Shown here one piece after another: positions 1 through 11,019 of a stretch of DNA of 64,000 nucleotides. A model generated the notes under the pieces. It ran no database searches and had not been told where the DNA came from. It worked only from the letters and a program-made list of their open reading frames with translations. The stretch's first letter is position 1. The number at the start of each line of letters is the position of its first letter. A program made the translations under genes and the position numbers. The stretch comes from Eustoma russellianum (lineage: Eukaryota > Streptophyta > Magnoliopsida > Gentianales > Gentianaceae), in the NCBI GenBank assembly GCA_036186865.1, contig AP025049.1, positions 24,033,869 through 24,097,868 of the forward strand, written 5' to 3'.

Positions 1-1964
1 CTAAGAGGATAAGCCTCGACTGAATCCCTCAGAAGACAGAATAAAAGCAGAGGAGATAATGGATCCCCTTGTTTAACTCCCTCTATATGGCCGAAATGTT
101 TGAGATGGTTCGCCATTGATCAAAACGGATAACGTAGTAGCGCGAAGATGATTTAGGATCAATCTAGTGAAAAACCCCGAGAAGCCAAAACCCAACAATA
201 TTCGCTCCAAATAATCCCAACTGACACGATCAAAAGCTTTCATCATATCCAATTTTAAACATAAATGTGAAGTGCCAGAATCCAACATATGCACCATTTC
301 TCGAGCCAATAAGACTTGGGTGGAGATATCATACCCAGGGAGGAATCCTGTTTGTTCCGGAGATATCAACTTCGGCAGAATTGCCCCAATCTCGTCGCAA
401 TAATGCGGGTACATACCTTACTCAAGAAATTCGTTAAACATATTGGTCGGAAGTCACCGAAAGTCTGTGGGGAGGAGGTTTTGGGGATCAAAGTGATAAC
501 CGCACTTGCCATAATCGATGGCTGTGGAACTCCAAGGAAGAATCCTGTACTGCCTTTTCAACGTCAGAATGTATGACCGACCAACATGATCGATAAAACA
601 TACCATGAAAGCCATCTGGACCAGCCGCACTGTGAGGATCTAAATGCCAGGCCGCCTCTTTGATTTCGGCTGCTGTCGGAAGCATGGTCAGCCGAATATT
701 GTCTTCTCCGTTACCAACCGAGGAATATATGATAAGACTGTCTCATGATTTTGTGTAACTGCCGGAGCAAACAAATCTGTATAAAAAGAAACCGCAGCCG
801 CCATGATGTCCGAAGGTTCTGTTAGCAATTGACCTTCAGCATTATGTATTTGCTGAATGCGTAATTGTGTCCTTTTGCCCTTGACTATAGAGTGAAAATA
901 TTGAGTATTAGCATCACCCTCTTGAAGCCATTTTACTCTAGCCTTTTGTTTCCAGAAACGCAATTCTGCGGCGATGCTTGTAGATATTCAGCCCTAGCCT
1001 TATGATAATCAGCACGGTTCGCATCAGTAGGGTTAGTGTCGAAAGCTGTTTCAGCTTGATTCAATTGAGTCTCCGCATACTTGAGATTATTAAAAATATT
1101 GCCAAAGACATCAAGGTTCCACCGTTGGATATCTTTTTTGAATGATCGTAGCTTGGTGTAAAAACCATACATCCCTCCTGTTGTAGGATAAGACTGCCAT
1201 GTCTGCGTCATATAATTATGGAAGTCTGAATGATGCAACCATGGGTCTAAAAACCTGAATGTGCGCCGAGCAATACCTCCCTGCGCACTGCAGACAAATA
1301 AGATGGGCATATGATCCGAGGCCACCCGCGGTAAATGAGTCAACTGTAGTCTCGGAAAGCTTGTATGAAAAGTGGAATTTATAAATAACCAATCTAATCT
1401 TCGACAAATGCGACCAAGTCCTCGACCATCTGCCCAAGTAAATCTGGAGCCCTGGTGTGGAGGAGCCATAAGAGAGCAGTATTCAATACAGTCATTAAAA
1501 TCCTGTAGAGCGGATAATGATGGTACCGATCGACCTCGATGATCTTCCAATGCGCGGAAAGTATTAAAATCTCCACCAACTAACCATGGTAGAGTACTCG
1601 AAATAGAAAAATCACACATGGCTTGCCAGAGTAGCTGTCGTTGGGCCGGTGTAGTACTGGCATAAACGACCGAAAGTACAAATTTCCATTGCAACGAGAC
1701 TGAGTGAAAGTGAAATGCACCACCTGACCCTGGTCCTGAGTATCAAGTAATTGAAACTCTGCATCCCGCCAAAATAACCAAATGCGATGTGAAATAGAGG
1801 CATATGAATGTGTAAAACCAAGCTGCAACATAAAACGACAATGCTTGAAGGTTCATGTTTGGGCTCTAATAACGCTAGTAAATGCAAACGATGTTCTGTA
1901 ACTAACTGTTTTAATCTAGGCATGAGGCACGCATGCCTCGAATATTCCAGAATAAAAAATTCAT
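1..1964 (-). pseudogene. LINE A ORF2: endonuclease and N-terminal reverse transcriptase, broken
   Basis: ORF2 of plant L1 elements nicks the target DNA and primes reverse transcription on it. The frame opens at 1964 with MNFLFWNIRGMRAS, the first endonuclease strand. EPKHEP follows, then after frameshifts GGDFNTF and ASDHMPILF, the endonuclease metal and catalytic motifs (about 1310-1590). An EN-RT linker carries RVKWLQEGDANTQYFHS (about 880-960). The RT finger motif SAAGPDGF lies near 600-630, LKLDMMKAFDRVSWDYL near 220-260, and GVKQGDPLSPLL near 45-80. The YxDD box lies beyond the window. At least four frameshifts break the reading (near 1900, 1690, 960 and 690, and around 490). The start overlaps the ORF1 stop as ATGA. 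The family call is firm and the copy is inactive. Confidence 0.9.
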
Positions 1965-3261
1965 TGAGTAAGAGAGGTACTTCCCTGAACCACGTGGGAC
2001 GCGCTTCCGAGTTAAGATCGTAGAAGGCGGGAGAGGTGGTAAGTCCTTGCGGGTGCGCCTCTTACGTCTTGGTACAACCGGTACAAAGGCCGCCTCTGAA
2101 TCATTGGCCATTAGTCGCGACAATAGAATGTCATCATCCGGAGATGGGGCCATATTTGGCAATTTACGTGCAATAGCCTCTGTATCATCCAAGGCATCAT
2201 CGAGTGAACCTTCTACTGGCAAGTCAGTATCCGAAGAATGACCCATGTCATCTTGTGTGCGATCAGCAGGTAGGGGGTTATCTGCAGCATCACAAAATTC
2301 ATCTTCAGGTAAAACTGCTGCAACCCGGTGCTTAGGAGAATAAGTGTGAGGAACTGCATCCTCAGACTGCAAAGCCGTGGGAATAGTCGATGTTGGTAGG
2401 CAATCAGCATCACGGTTACTCATCTGTTCGGCTTGTTCTGGCTGAGCCGCTTCTTTATCCAGCCTACCCTTCTTGATTGGTGTCCATCGCTGACGGGGCT
2501 TCGCAGGAGGTGGCGGAGGCGGAGGTGGAGGAGGGGCCGATGGAGGAACCTGAGACTTAGATGCATGTGGACATGCAGTGGTGCATGTCCTAAACGACGG
2601 CAAGAGGTGCAAAACATAGGTAAATCCTCATATTCTATAGATTGTAGTATCATTCTACCTTTTGCTTGCAGATATATTTTCTGAGGCAGTTCCTGCGAGA
2701 CGTCAACCTCTACACAAACGCGTGCTACAGATGGGCGAAGGCCACCCATGGTAGCGACATCCAGCTTCAATGGGGTGCCAATTGGTTTAACCACCTCAAA
2801 CAGCGCCGCTTTATGATGGAGATGTATTGGCAAATACGGCAGTGCAACCCAGATTGGAACAATAGGGACATCAGCACTTGGATCAAAATCAACTGTCCAC
2901 TTTGTTATTCTCATATGACAACCAGAAATCTGCCATGAGCGTCGATAAAAGCAACGCAAATAATCCGCCTCATTGCGGAAATTAAGAAGATATGCGATTT
3001 ATCCAACAAAGTAATACGTAGTTCCTGATTAAATCCGATTTTTTCAAATACTTCACGTATAACCTTTATAGGAGGCCTGCCATACCAAAAAGTACCAACC
3101 AATGAATACCTGTAGGGCTCAGCCAATGCGTCAATCTCTTCATCTAGAAACGAGACCAAAGGTAGGCCTTTGTGCCGAGAAACAGATTTCGGAGCAATAC
3201 GGATGTCAGCGGAATTGGAGGGACCAGTGACCACCGCCGCAAAAGTCGGTTGGGCCGCCAT
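1961..3261 (-). pseudogene. LINE A ORF1: DUF4283/zinc-knuckle RNA-binding protein, broken
   Basis: ORF1 products of plant LINEs bind element RNA to form the ribonucleoprotein. The start at 3261 (MAAQPTFAAVVTGPS) matches the ORF1 start of LINE B at 52982. The DUF4283-type fold spans about 3200-2700, with SLVGTFWYGRPP and, after a frameshift near 2950, ITKWTVDFDPSADVPIVPIW. The zf-CCHC_4-like FCTSCRRLGHA follows near 2590-2620. The tail is low-complexity: a proline run near 2500-2545, acidic stretches, then VPRRKRRTRKDLPPLP, which is a basic patch shared with LINE B. The stop lies in the ATGA overlap with ORF2. Two frameshifts (near 2950 and 2600) make it a pseudogene. Confidence 0.85.
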
Positions 3262-3570
3262 GATCGCGGCAGAAGATCAGAGTCGTTGAGGAGCGATCAG
3301 AGGTGGAAGCAATCGTTTGCCGGAGTCAGGAGGAAGGGCAGCGGTTGACGAGGAAAAGAATCGGAGGGTACCAGCGTGAAGTCGTATTCCCCGGTGATCA
3401 TGCATGAGATAGTAAATAATATCGGTATAATGCCTAGGGAGAGCAGGGTGAGCCGGCTGCAATTGAAGCGGGGAAGTCAGTGACGGCGGCGGCGGCGACA
3501 GCCGCAGGATGATCGCCGGAAGCAGAAGCCGTGATCGCCGGAGCCCTCCTCAGCGTTCTATTCGTATTAA

Positions 3571-3596
3571 TTATATATATGTATGTGTGTGTATAT

Positions 3597-3633
<37 letters not shown>

Positions 3634-3728
3634 CTGTGTGTCTATATATATATGTGTGTGTGTGTGTGACATATATATATACATACATATATATATATAC
3701 ATACATATATACATAATATATGTGCATA
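3571..3728. repeat. TA/TG microsatellite at LINE A 5' end
   Basis: An imperfect run of TA, TG and ACATA units lies directly against the 5' UTR of LINE A. Apparent Tyr/Ile/Val-rich reading frames here are translations of the simple repeat. A similar tract lies at the 5' end of LINE B (53115-53249). Confidence 0.95.
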
Positions 3729-3772
3729 TAAAATTGCATAGAATTTAATGAAACATAAAATTTGTCTTTTGA

Positions 3773-4035
3773 GAAAAAGTTACACTTAGACCCCCTGTGG
3801 TTTATTTAATTCCAAAGACCTCCCCTCTCGTTTGTAATTATACATTTACCTCCCCTATGGTTTGGGTTAAAAATGCACCGGCATATTTCCGGCATGTTTA
3901 CCCCTGTGGTTTTGCCGGAAATTGGCCGGTGCATTTTTAACCCAAACTATAGGGGAGGTAAATGTATAATTCCAAACGAGAGGGGAGGTTTTTGGAATTA
4001 AGCCAAACCGCAGGGGGTTTAAGTGTAATTTTCCC
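3773..4035. mobile_element. Fold-back MITE with arms of about 110 bp
   Basis: The left arm starts GAAAAAGTTACACTTAGACC and the right arm ends as its near-perfect inverse. Both arms carry the CCCCCTG-GGTTT and ACCTCCCCT blocks. The short centre is itself palindromic (CCGGCATATTTCCGGC against GCCGGAAATTGGCCGG). It has no coding capacity. Long arms with a tiny loop are typical of Mutator-like or fold-back MITEs. I could not find a clean target duplication, so the superfamily is open. It lies between the LINE A microsatellite and the EPRV-1 fragment. Confidence 0.75.
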
Positions 4036-4140
4036 TTATCATAATAATCCCTTATTTTCCCTACAAACTATTTTGGAAAGGAGTTTTTCTATAAATCTTG
4101 GAATATTGCAAAAACAATAGAATATTAACAACATCTATTA

Positions 4141-4976
4141 ATGAAGATACATTCTGTTGAAATAAAGCATCATTTTAATAAGGAAAATACAGAGTATGCC
4201 TTCTACAATTTTAAAATATTATCTATTATGACACCGGAGCAATGGCAAAAAGAATTTCGATCTTTATCCGAAGAAATTTTTTCCTATCGGATATAATTCA
4301 AATAAATTTTCAAATGTATCTTTCAATTATTGAGATTACAAACAAGCTTGATTTAATTCTCTATATTTTCAAAACTCCAGGGGTCCACACACCTGGTTGG
4401 TATTTTTTGATACCAGAAGAATCAAGACGACAAATATTCCATATTGGTTCGCTGCTTGGTGGGATCATTTCGGATCTTGTCCGGAACATTTGGATACTCA
4501 GGGTGCAGTTAAAACATCTCTGCAAATATTCACCCATACGTCTTCTCCAGCGAATGAAGAGAAGATTTTCAGAGATGTTAATATTTCACATGAAGTTTTA
4601 TTTACCATGGGTATTTCAGTGGAGAAAGGAATATACCTCTACTAAAATACCAGCAATGAAAAGAAAATTTTATATCAAATGGTGGATAGCATTCAATATC
4701 CTAGAATCCATTACTCCTTCCAGAGTTATGGAACAAATAAAAATATGGAATACATAGAAGTAATTTTTGGATGTCAGGACTACAATAACTGTACCGGTGA
4801 AGCCCGGACATGAACAATTTTTATTACATAAATCAAGGATGTAATCTCAGCTTGCAATAGCGAAAAATCCTACAAAAATGAAGAATTTTTTGATGAAATT
4901 TGCTCCTTTCTTACAAGAAGCAAAGTCATTGTCAGCTTCAGGATCGACTACTGCAGTGGATGAAGATATGATTTGA
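4141..4976 (+). pseudogene. EPRV-1 ORF2 (unknown-function pararetrovirus protein), broken
   Basis: This is the second ORF of the endogenous pararetrovirus, seen also at 31862-32585 (minus) and 44811-45077. A frame from ATG 4141 runs MKIHSVEIKHHFNKENTEYA into MTPEQWQKEFRSLSEEIF (ATG 4228, the likelier true start) and stops at 4294-4296. After a frameshift the family frame resumes at 4397-4645 with FFDTRRIKTTNIPYW and AAWWDHFGSCP. It shifts again to FQWRKEYTSTKIP and KWWIAFNI (about 4610-4690). The tail has LMKFAPLLQEAKS and DEDMI with a stop at 4974-4976. Florendoviruses have a second ORF of unknown function in this position. The arrangement supports assignment to that ORF but not any function. 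Confidence 0.75.
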
Positions 4977-5062
4977 TAGCTTGATAATTTCTATACATTG
5001 TAATATTTTTAATATTTTCAATTTCTGTAATATTTTCATTGTAATATTCTTGATGTATTCAT

Positions 5063-5071
5063 TGTTATATC
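5063..5071 (+). promoter_or_regulatory. EPRV-1 upstream palindrome, left half (interrupted)
   Basis: TGTTATATC is the left arm of the TGTTATATC-NNN-GATATAACA palindrome found intact at 31756-31776, 39124-39144 and 45158-45178. The last five bases (ATATC, 5067-5071) are duplicated at 30542-30546, where the palindrome resumes. The 25-kb nested insertion therefore cut this site. Confidence 0.85.
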
Positions 5072-6394
5072 TGTTACGACCCGAATTTTCGAAGCAATGG
5101 AAATGAAATAATATAATGAAAAATGAAACGCGAATGCGATGTCGATAAAATTTCGATGTAATTTAAAATTTATTTAATGATTAATAAAGACATCGACAAT
5201 ATATCGGTTTTAGAAATGCTTGGGAAAATAACTGAACGATAAGTTATCGGAGATAGCGAGACTTGACGGGACCAGATAACGAACATTTCGGACATACAAT
5301 ATAATTTAAATCAATTAGTTGGTAGCAACCTAAGTTGGTAGATATAAATTAGGCCAAATAAAAAATACCCGATACGATAATTTCAATACACATTTTTATC
5401 ACATTTCTCTCACTTTATCCTACATGGCAAGTAAAACAAAACCCCTACCCTCTTTTTACTTTATAGGCTAGCCCCCCTACCCTTGAAATGTCAACATCCC
5501 TTTTCTTTTCTTACACAAACTTTCTCTTTTCATTATTACCCTAAACCTATACTATCCACTTTCTCCAAGAAAAAATATCTCTCTTACATTTCCTCCCCAT
5601 CACTCTCGGCTGAACACAACAAAGGGGAGAAATTTTTTTTGTTCTTTTCTTCAACTCCCCACTTTATTCTCTTACACACTCCAAAAATCACCATCAAATC
5701 CATCCTAGTTTCTCTCCAACCTACTTTATCCTTCCTCCACAAGATTTTTCCTCTCTCCCTCTTCTCTCACACGGCTGAGCCTTCAAGAGAGGCCAAGAAC
5801 TTCATTCCTTTTCTCCACTTCACATTCAACAAGTCTTACAACATTTCCCTAAGAAACTTTCTCTATTTCTCCTTCCAAACAACAAGTCTTCCATCCTCCT
5901 CCCTCATCTATTTGGGCCAAAAATCCATCCTCAAGAACAAAGAGAATTTCTTTCTCTTTTCTTCACACCACACAAGGCATGGTTCAAAGACTCTCCTTCA
6001 CTAAGGTAAGAAAACCGTATATCTAAGTTAACCTTTTTCCATTTACTTAGCTCCATAAGTTGTTCACTAACTCCATTTTTTGTGTATCTTCAAAATGTGA
6101 TTATGGGAAGGAAGAAGGAGGCATTTTTCTTTCAAACTAAGTGAAGAAACATCACTTTTAGGGTAAGAAAAGTGAACCAATGTATCCTCATATGATCGAG
6201 TCTCACGTTGCATGAAATGAAAGTTTGAGAAGAGAAGTGATTTTATCGCGTTACATGTTTAAAAGTTCGTTCATGTGTATGTGAATAATAACGTGAGACG
6301 ATTGATTCCATCGAGACACGATATGTTATGTTATGTTTGCCAGTGTGACATCGGTACCGGAGTGGTAGGTGTCAGGGGCATATGATTATGTTCA

Positions 6395-6490
6395 GGCCGA
6401 GTGTAACACCGGGTCTGGGACACGGGATCTCCGTCTGATTGTGTTTATGGCTGAGTGTAACACCGGTCTGGGACACGGGATCTCCGTCAC
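6395..6490 (+). repeat. 54-bp direct repeat in gypsy-type LTR
   Basis: Two adjacent copies start GGCCGAGTGTAACACCGG and GGCTGAGTGTAACACCGG and share GGGACACGGGATCTCCGTC. The LTR at 53719-58139 has a comparable but different tandem array (54436-54690). Tandem repeats at this point are common in U3 regions of plant gypsy LTRs. Confidence 0.8.
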
Positions 6491-7174
6491 AACGCGTCAC
6501 TGTTAGCACATGTACATATGTTTATGGTGTTTTATGTCGTACATGTACTATATGGCGAATCAATCGGTATGTTGTGTGTTATTATTCTTATGAAAAGTGC
6601 TATAGCCAATTATGAAAATGTTATGTCTTCATGTTATGAAAATGTCAGTTATGCAAGTTATGAAAATCACGTTATGTTTATGAAAAGTCATTTTTATGCA
6701 TCACGTCATGATCATGTCACCTTAAGGTTATGATTAAGAATTCCTTAAGTCTAAGATGGCACTACAATGGTCAATGTAGTGTTTACGCATGAAAGTGTAG
6801 TACATGTAAGATATGCGAGGATAGTATAAGTTACGGATTAGAAGCTAATTATGGATACTATATGGTGTTACGGATTAAGTAGCACGGGATGATGCTATGT
6901 TATGTTGTGAAATTTTCCTTATTTACATGCTTTCAGTTACAATTATTATATTGATTTGAAATGGAGACGTGTTTATTATATTCGATATTCATGGTTTTAT
7001 ATTTTGTTACCCCGTCTCTCCATGTATGATCCACATGTCGTATCTAGTAAGACTACTTGCTGAGCGATTAAAAGTTGGCTATCGCTCATACTTGCCTTAT
7101 TTATCACTTTCCAGATAGCAGATGTCCCTATACAGGCTTATTGAGGACAAGTTAGATACACCATTGATAACGAA

Positions 7175-7853
7175 TGTTAAGAAATATGCTTGGATAATTT
7201 TCAAACTCATAATTTTAAGTGGTGAATACTTAAAATGTCACATATGGTGTTATAAGCGATTAAAGGATGAAAAAGTGAAGAAAAATGACGTGGATCTCTC
7301 AGGCAAGACACGTAGATCGATCAATGTATATTAGCCCCTCACGTGGATCGATCCATGTTGAACTGAGAAGAACCAAACTTACTGTGAGACATCGATCTCT
7401 CACATGGATCGATCGACGTACGTCAGCCCCTCACGTGGATCGATCGACGTACGTCAGCCTCTCACATGGATCAATCCACGTCTCATAGAATGTTTAGGGT
7501 TTTTAGAAATATTTTTCTAAAAGGTGTTAAAATGGTTGTTTTCATTTGTATATGATTTATACATGCTCTTTATGTGAATCTTATGTGATTTTGATGATTT
7601 TTAATGTATTGTGACTAACGTGCCTTGGAAGTTTCTACAACTTACCAAAAAGGGCAAAATTGGTACTTTGAGTTTTGTAGGAACATCACATGGTGAAAAT
7701 ATTTCAAGGATGTATTCTCATTATATTTATCATGAAAAGGTGATATCATGAGTATTTATGACCATCCGGGTCATTTCTGGAGTTTTCATATGCCAGGGGT
7801 ATTTTGGTCATTTCACCCCCGAGGGTATTTTTGGTATTTTCACTCAAGGAATC
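7175..7853 (+). repeat. LTR1 of copia composite (first 680 bp only)
   Basis: It starts TGTTAAGAAATATGC and follows LTR2 and LTR3 closely down to CACTCAAGGAATC. It then joins internal RT sequence (ATAGGAACTAAATGGGTC) with only ATC in common at the join. The rest of the LTR, including TATA box and R-U5, is absent, so this copy cannot act as a normal 5' LTR. Confidence 0.85.
7300..7490 (+). repeat. Palindrome-rich tandem repeats in copia LTR U3
   Basis: Roughly 31-bp units of the form CTCACGTGGATCGATCGACG plus TACGTCAGCC recur, with diverged copies on either side. Each holds self-complementary cores (GATCGATC, GACGTACGTC). The array recurs at about 20770-20975 in LTR2 and 29360-29555 in LTR3. 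LTRs of element A have a shorter variant (8450-8515 and 16875-16935) built on CGATCGATCGATG. The position, in the first 350 bp of the LTR, fits a U3 regulatory array. Confidence 0.8.
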
Positions 7854-8309
7854 ATAGGAACTAAATGGGTCTTTAGGAATAAAATGGATGAACAAGGAAT
7901 AAGGCTAGGCTAGTCGCACAAGGTTATAATCAACAAAAGGAATAGATTATGAAGAAACCTTTGCACCCGTTGCACGACTAGAAGCAATTAGAATGTTACT
8001 TGCGATTTCAAGTCTAAGAAACATTAAACTCTTCCAAATGGATGTCAAGAGTGCATTCTTGAATGGATACATCCAAGAAGAGGTGTTTGTCAAAAAAAAC
8101 CCCTGGATTCGAAGATCCAAAGAATTCTAACCATGTTTACAAGCTTAAGAAAGCTGTATATGGTTTGAAACAAGCTCCAAGAGCTTGGTATGATAGATTT
8201 GCAAACTTTCTTATTGCAAATAATTATCAAGAGGAACCATAGATAACACATTATTCCTAAGAAGAAAAGATAATGATTTTTAATAGTTCAAATATATGTA
8301 GACGATATT
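7854..8309 (+). pseudogene. Copia B reverse transcriptase, left fragment
   Basis: The sequence corresponds to the copia RT from GTKWVFRNKMDEQG through FQMDVKSAFLNGYIQEE to YVDDI, broken by small indels (for example an A-run near 8093). It ends exactly after the ATT codon following the YVDD active-site codons. RT continues at 19349 with ATCTTTGGTTC after the 11-kb insertion of element A. Gag, protease and integrase of B are missing. Confidence 0.85.
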
Positions 8310-10896
8310 TGTTGAGAAATATGTTTGGATAATTTTCAAAGTCATGATTTTAAGTGGTGAATACTTAAAAATGTCACACATGGTGTTATATGTGATTAAA
8401 AGTTGAAAAAAAAATTGAAAAAGTTGAAATCGATCTCTAAACTTGAGACACATCGATCGATCGATGTACACATCGATGTACATCGAACCCTCACTTCGAT
8501 CGATCGATGTCTAGGGTTTTTATAAATAATTTTCTAAAATGTGTTAAAATGATTGTTTTCATTTGTACATGATTTATACATGTTCATTATGTGCTTATTA
8601 TGTGTTTTTGGTGATTATTATTGTCTTGTGACTAACATGCCTTGGAAGTTTCTACAACTTACCAAAAAGGGCAAAATTGGTATTTTGAGTTTTGTAGGAA
8701 CATGATATGGTGGAAATATTTCAAGAGCATATTCTTATACTATTTATCATGACAAAGTTGATATCATGATTATTTATGACCATCCGGGACATTTCTGGAG
8801 TTTTCTCACACCAGGGGTATTTTGGTCATTTTACCCCCAAGGGTATTTTTGGTATTTTCACTCAAGGAATCTCTTGAGTATATTATTATCTTCATTCTGG
8901 AGCTGTGTTATTATTATTTTGAAGATAATATGGTGATCTTATATCTTATCCTCTCAACCGATGATATTATTGACTATAGCTGGATATGTGACGATTTGAG
9001 ATGTCACATTCTATTTTTTCTTGAAGACCCTCTTATATATATTATAAGAGAACATTTATCATCATTATTCAGAGATATTAAAGGTGTCAAAGGTGTGGAA
9101 ATGATCTCAACATATAAGAAGAAATATTGGGGAATTTCGGTATTACACGTTGACATAATATTGTCAACTGTTATCTATTTATTTCTTCTTCAAAAATCTG
9201 AGTTGATACACATATATATGGTCAAAAACGTGTATTTACAGTTGGAGGTGATACATTTTCATTTTATGAGTTGGAGACAAGTGGACCAACCAAAAAGGAG
9301 CTAGTTGGCAAAATTGCCAACTTGGAATTTACTAAAAATAGCCAACGGCTATATTGTTTTATTGGTGAAATTCCAGCAGATTTTTGAAGTCAAATGAACT
9401 TCACATGTCCTATTATGATACTTGAAGTTGAGGATAATTTGGTGTATTATCTTTCCTTATTTTAATTAAGAAAAAAACAAAATTATTTTGGAAAAACCAA
9501 AAGTAGCCAACGGCTACTTCATCTCAAATTGGAGCTGAATTTTGTTTTTGAAATAGTCTTCTCCCACATGCCTATTTTCAAGACTAGAAGTTGAGGTATT
9601 CTTGTGGCATTATCCTTCTTATTATCTACATTTTACAAAGGATAATTATGACTTGCCAAGGTGGAAAATTTCGGCCAACATGACATTGCCAAGGTGGACC
9701 AATCATTGTGTTTTTTTTGCCAAGTGTACAAAGCCAACCAATGATGAGAAGACATTTGGAGTTGATGATGAATGATGACACATTGGCATTCTTATCTTCA
9801 AGGCTCAAATCACACTATAAATAGAGGCAATGGTGAAGAAGATGAAACACACTTGAAGCTCACAAGCATTCTATAGCTTTCATATTCATCTTCTTGTTCT
9901 TGTTGTTGTATTTTTGTAGCAAAGTTGTTCTTAATATTTTGGTGAGCTACAAGCCTCTTGAGCTTCATTTGTAAGATTGATTAGCCATCTTTATAAGGCT
10001 ACATCAATAGGTGTTGGAGGTATTGCAACTAAGTGTTGCTTAGAAGGTGATTATCCAAGTCTTGAGTAGGGTTGGTGTATAACCCAAGGATCAAGCTTGG
10101 CTCTTGTTGTAAGGTGTTCATATCATAGTGAAATCCAAGGAAAGGTGTTCCTTGGGACTGGAGTAGGTCACATTGACCGAACCAGGATAAATCCTCGGTG
10201 TTCTTCTCTTGTTTCTTTATTTCTGTTTTCTGCCCGTTTTTGACTGCAGTTTTCACCCAACTTCACACAATTTGAAAAAATAGCTAAACATTTTCAAAAT
10301 TCGTGATTTTTGGTGGAGTTATACTTCAGACTGTTAGCTTTCATTTGCAACAAGAATCACTTGATTTGAGCAAGTAAAAGTTAGTCTTTCAGTCTTTGCA
10401 AGATAACTGCTCCAATCTGGCTGCAATCTGACCAGTTTTGAGAAAAGTTAAATTCTGTATTTTTCAAGAATTGTTTGAGGTCAGGGCCTTTTGGAAACTT
10501 CATCTACACATCCTAAGGAGTGTTTTGATATAAAGATCAACCTTTTTGGTTGAGTATTCAAAGAGAAACACTATTTTCAAAATCAGCAACATTCTGTCCA
10601 ATTCTGTCCAGATTGACCATCTAAATCTTTTAATTTGTTTGAAGGGTCAAACGATCTTATTTTTGTCTGATTTTTGGACAGAGTCTTGTTAACTCATTGA
10701 AGTTTAATTCTGGAAAGTTTCATAATTTTTGGAGTTGTGTACAATTATTTGTGAATTTTTGAAAAACGGGTTCTGAATCTGAGTGGTCTCAGATTCTGTT
10801 TTCAAGGGGATTTTAACAAAGGGTTGTAGTGTAATTTCCGCTAACCACTATTCACCCCCCCTCTAGTGGTGTTCATTGCAGGTGCACGGTCCAACA
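8310..10896 (+). repeat. 5' LTR of copia A
   Basis: The 2,587-bp repeat starts TGTTGAGAAATATG and ends GTGCACGGTCCAACA. It holds a TATA box near 9816 and the CACCCCCCCTCTAGTGGTG motif shortly before its end, which is characteristic of SIRE-type LTRs. It pairs with 16737-19348. Confidence 0.93.
9816..9823 (+). promoter_or_regulatory. TATA box of copia A 5' LTR
   Basis: TATAAATA lies in the context CACTATAAATAGAGGCAATG, about 1.08 kb before the LTR end. The same box is at 22311-22318 in LTR2. The 3' LTR has a one-base deletion here (near 18250). Transcription would start about 25-35 bp downstream by the usual plant rule. Confidence 0.65.
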
Positions 10897-10898
10897 TT

Positions 10899-10910
10899 TG
10901 GTATCAGAGC
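10899..10910 (+). other. Primer binding site (initiator tRNA-Met), copia A
   Basis: TGGTATCAGAGC is complementary to the 3' end of plant initiator tRNA-Met and lies two bases after the LTR end. It is the usual primer site of Ty1-copia elements. Confidence 0.95.
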
Positions 10911-11019
10911 CAGACCAACACCACTCAAAAGAAGCAAGATTCAACACCGTACGAACAATACAAGGCCAAGAAACAACAATTCATAATATACTGCTTGTCT
11001 CAAATCAAAGGTACATACT

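Larger units (their letters stand above)
1..3570 (-). mobile_element. LINE A: L1-clade non-LTR retrotransposon, 3' part beyond window
   Basis: The element reads right to left: a GC-rich 5' UTR (about 3262-3570), ORF1 (3261 to 1961) and ORF2 (1964 to beyond base 1). The window edge cuts it inside the reverse transcriptase, just after the GDPLSP motif. It has the same layout and near-identical motifs as LINE B/C at 45774-53114, so both belong to one family. Its 5' end directly abuts a TA/TG microsatellite. Frameshifts and stops break both ORFs, so it is a dead copy. Confidence 0.9.

Noticed and set aside
3434..3748. Open frames rich in Tyr and Ile on both strands
   Set aside because: They are translations of the TA/TG microsatellite. 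The same holds for frames at 38441-38763 and 53046-53442.
4242..4757. The longest frame through EPRV-1 ORF2 (171 codons) as the true product
   Set aside because: Its first half is out of frame with the family reading seen in EPRV-2 (FFDTRRIKTTNIPYW frame). Only the part after about 4600 is in the right frame.
5483..6004. A 173-codon open frame, Ser/Phe/Leu-rich
   Set aside because: It lies in a pyrimidine-rich part of a gypsy-type LTR, has no domain-like pattern and no homologous frame in the second LTR.
7300..7490. Regular repeats resembling a CRISPR array
   Set aside because: Units are contiguous palindromic repeats in a plant LTR without unique spacers. The array at 54436-54690 was rejected for the same reason.
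8822..9304. A 160-codon open frame in the copia LTR (also 17247-17504 and 17446-17865)
   Set aside because: It lies in U3 of the LTR, differs by frameshift between the two LTRs of one element, and shows no domain pattern.
10899..10910. tRNA-like sequence TGGTATCAGAGC at four sites
   Set aside because: These are primer binding sites of copia elements and EPRVs (10899, 23385, 39901, 58286). No tRNA cloverleaf surrounds them.
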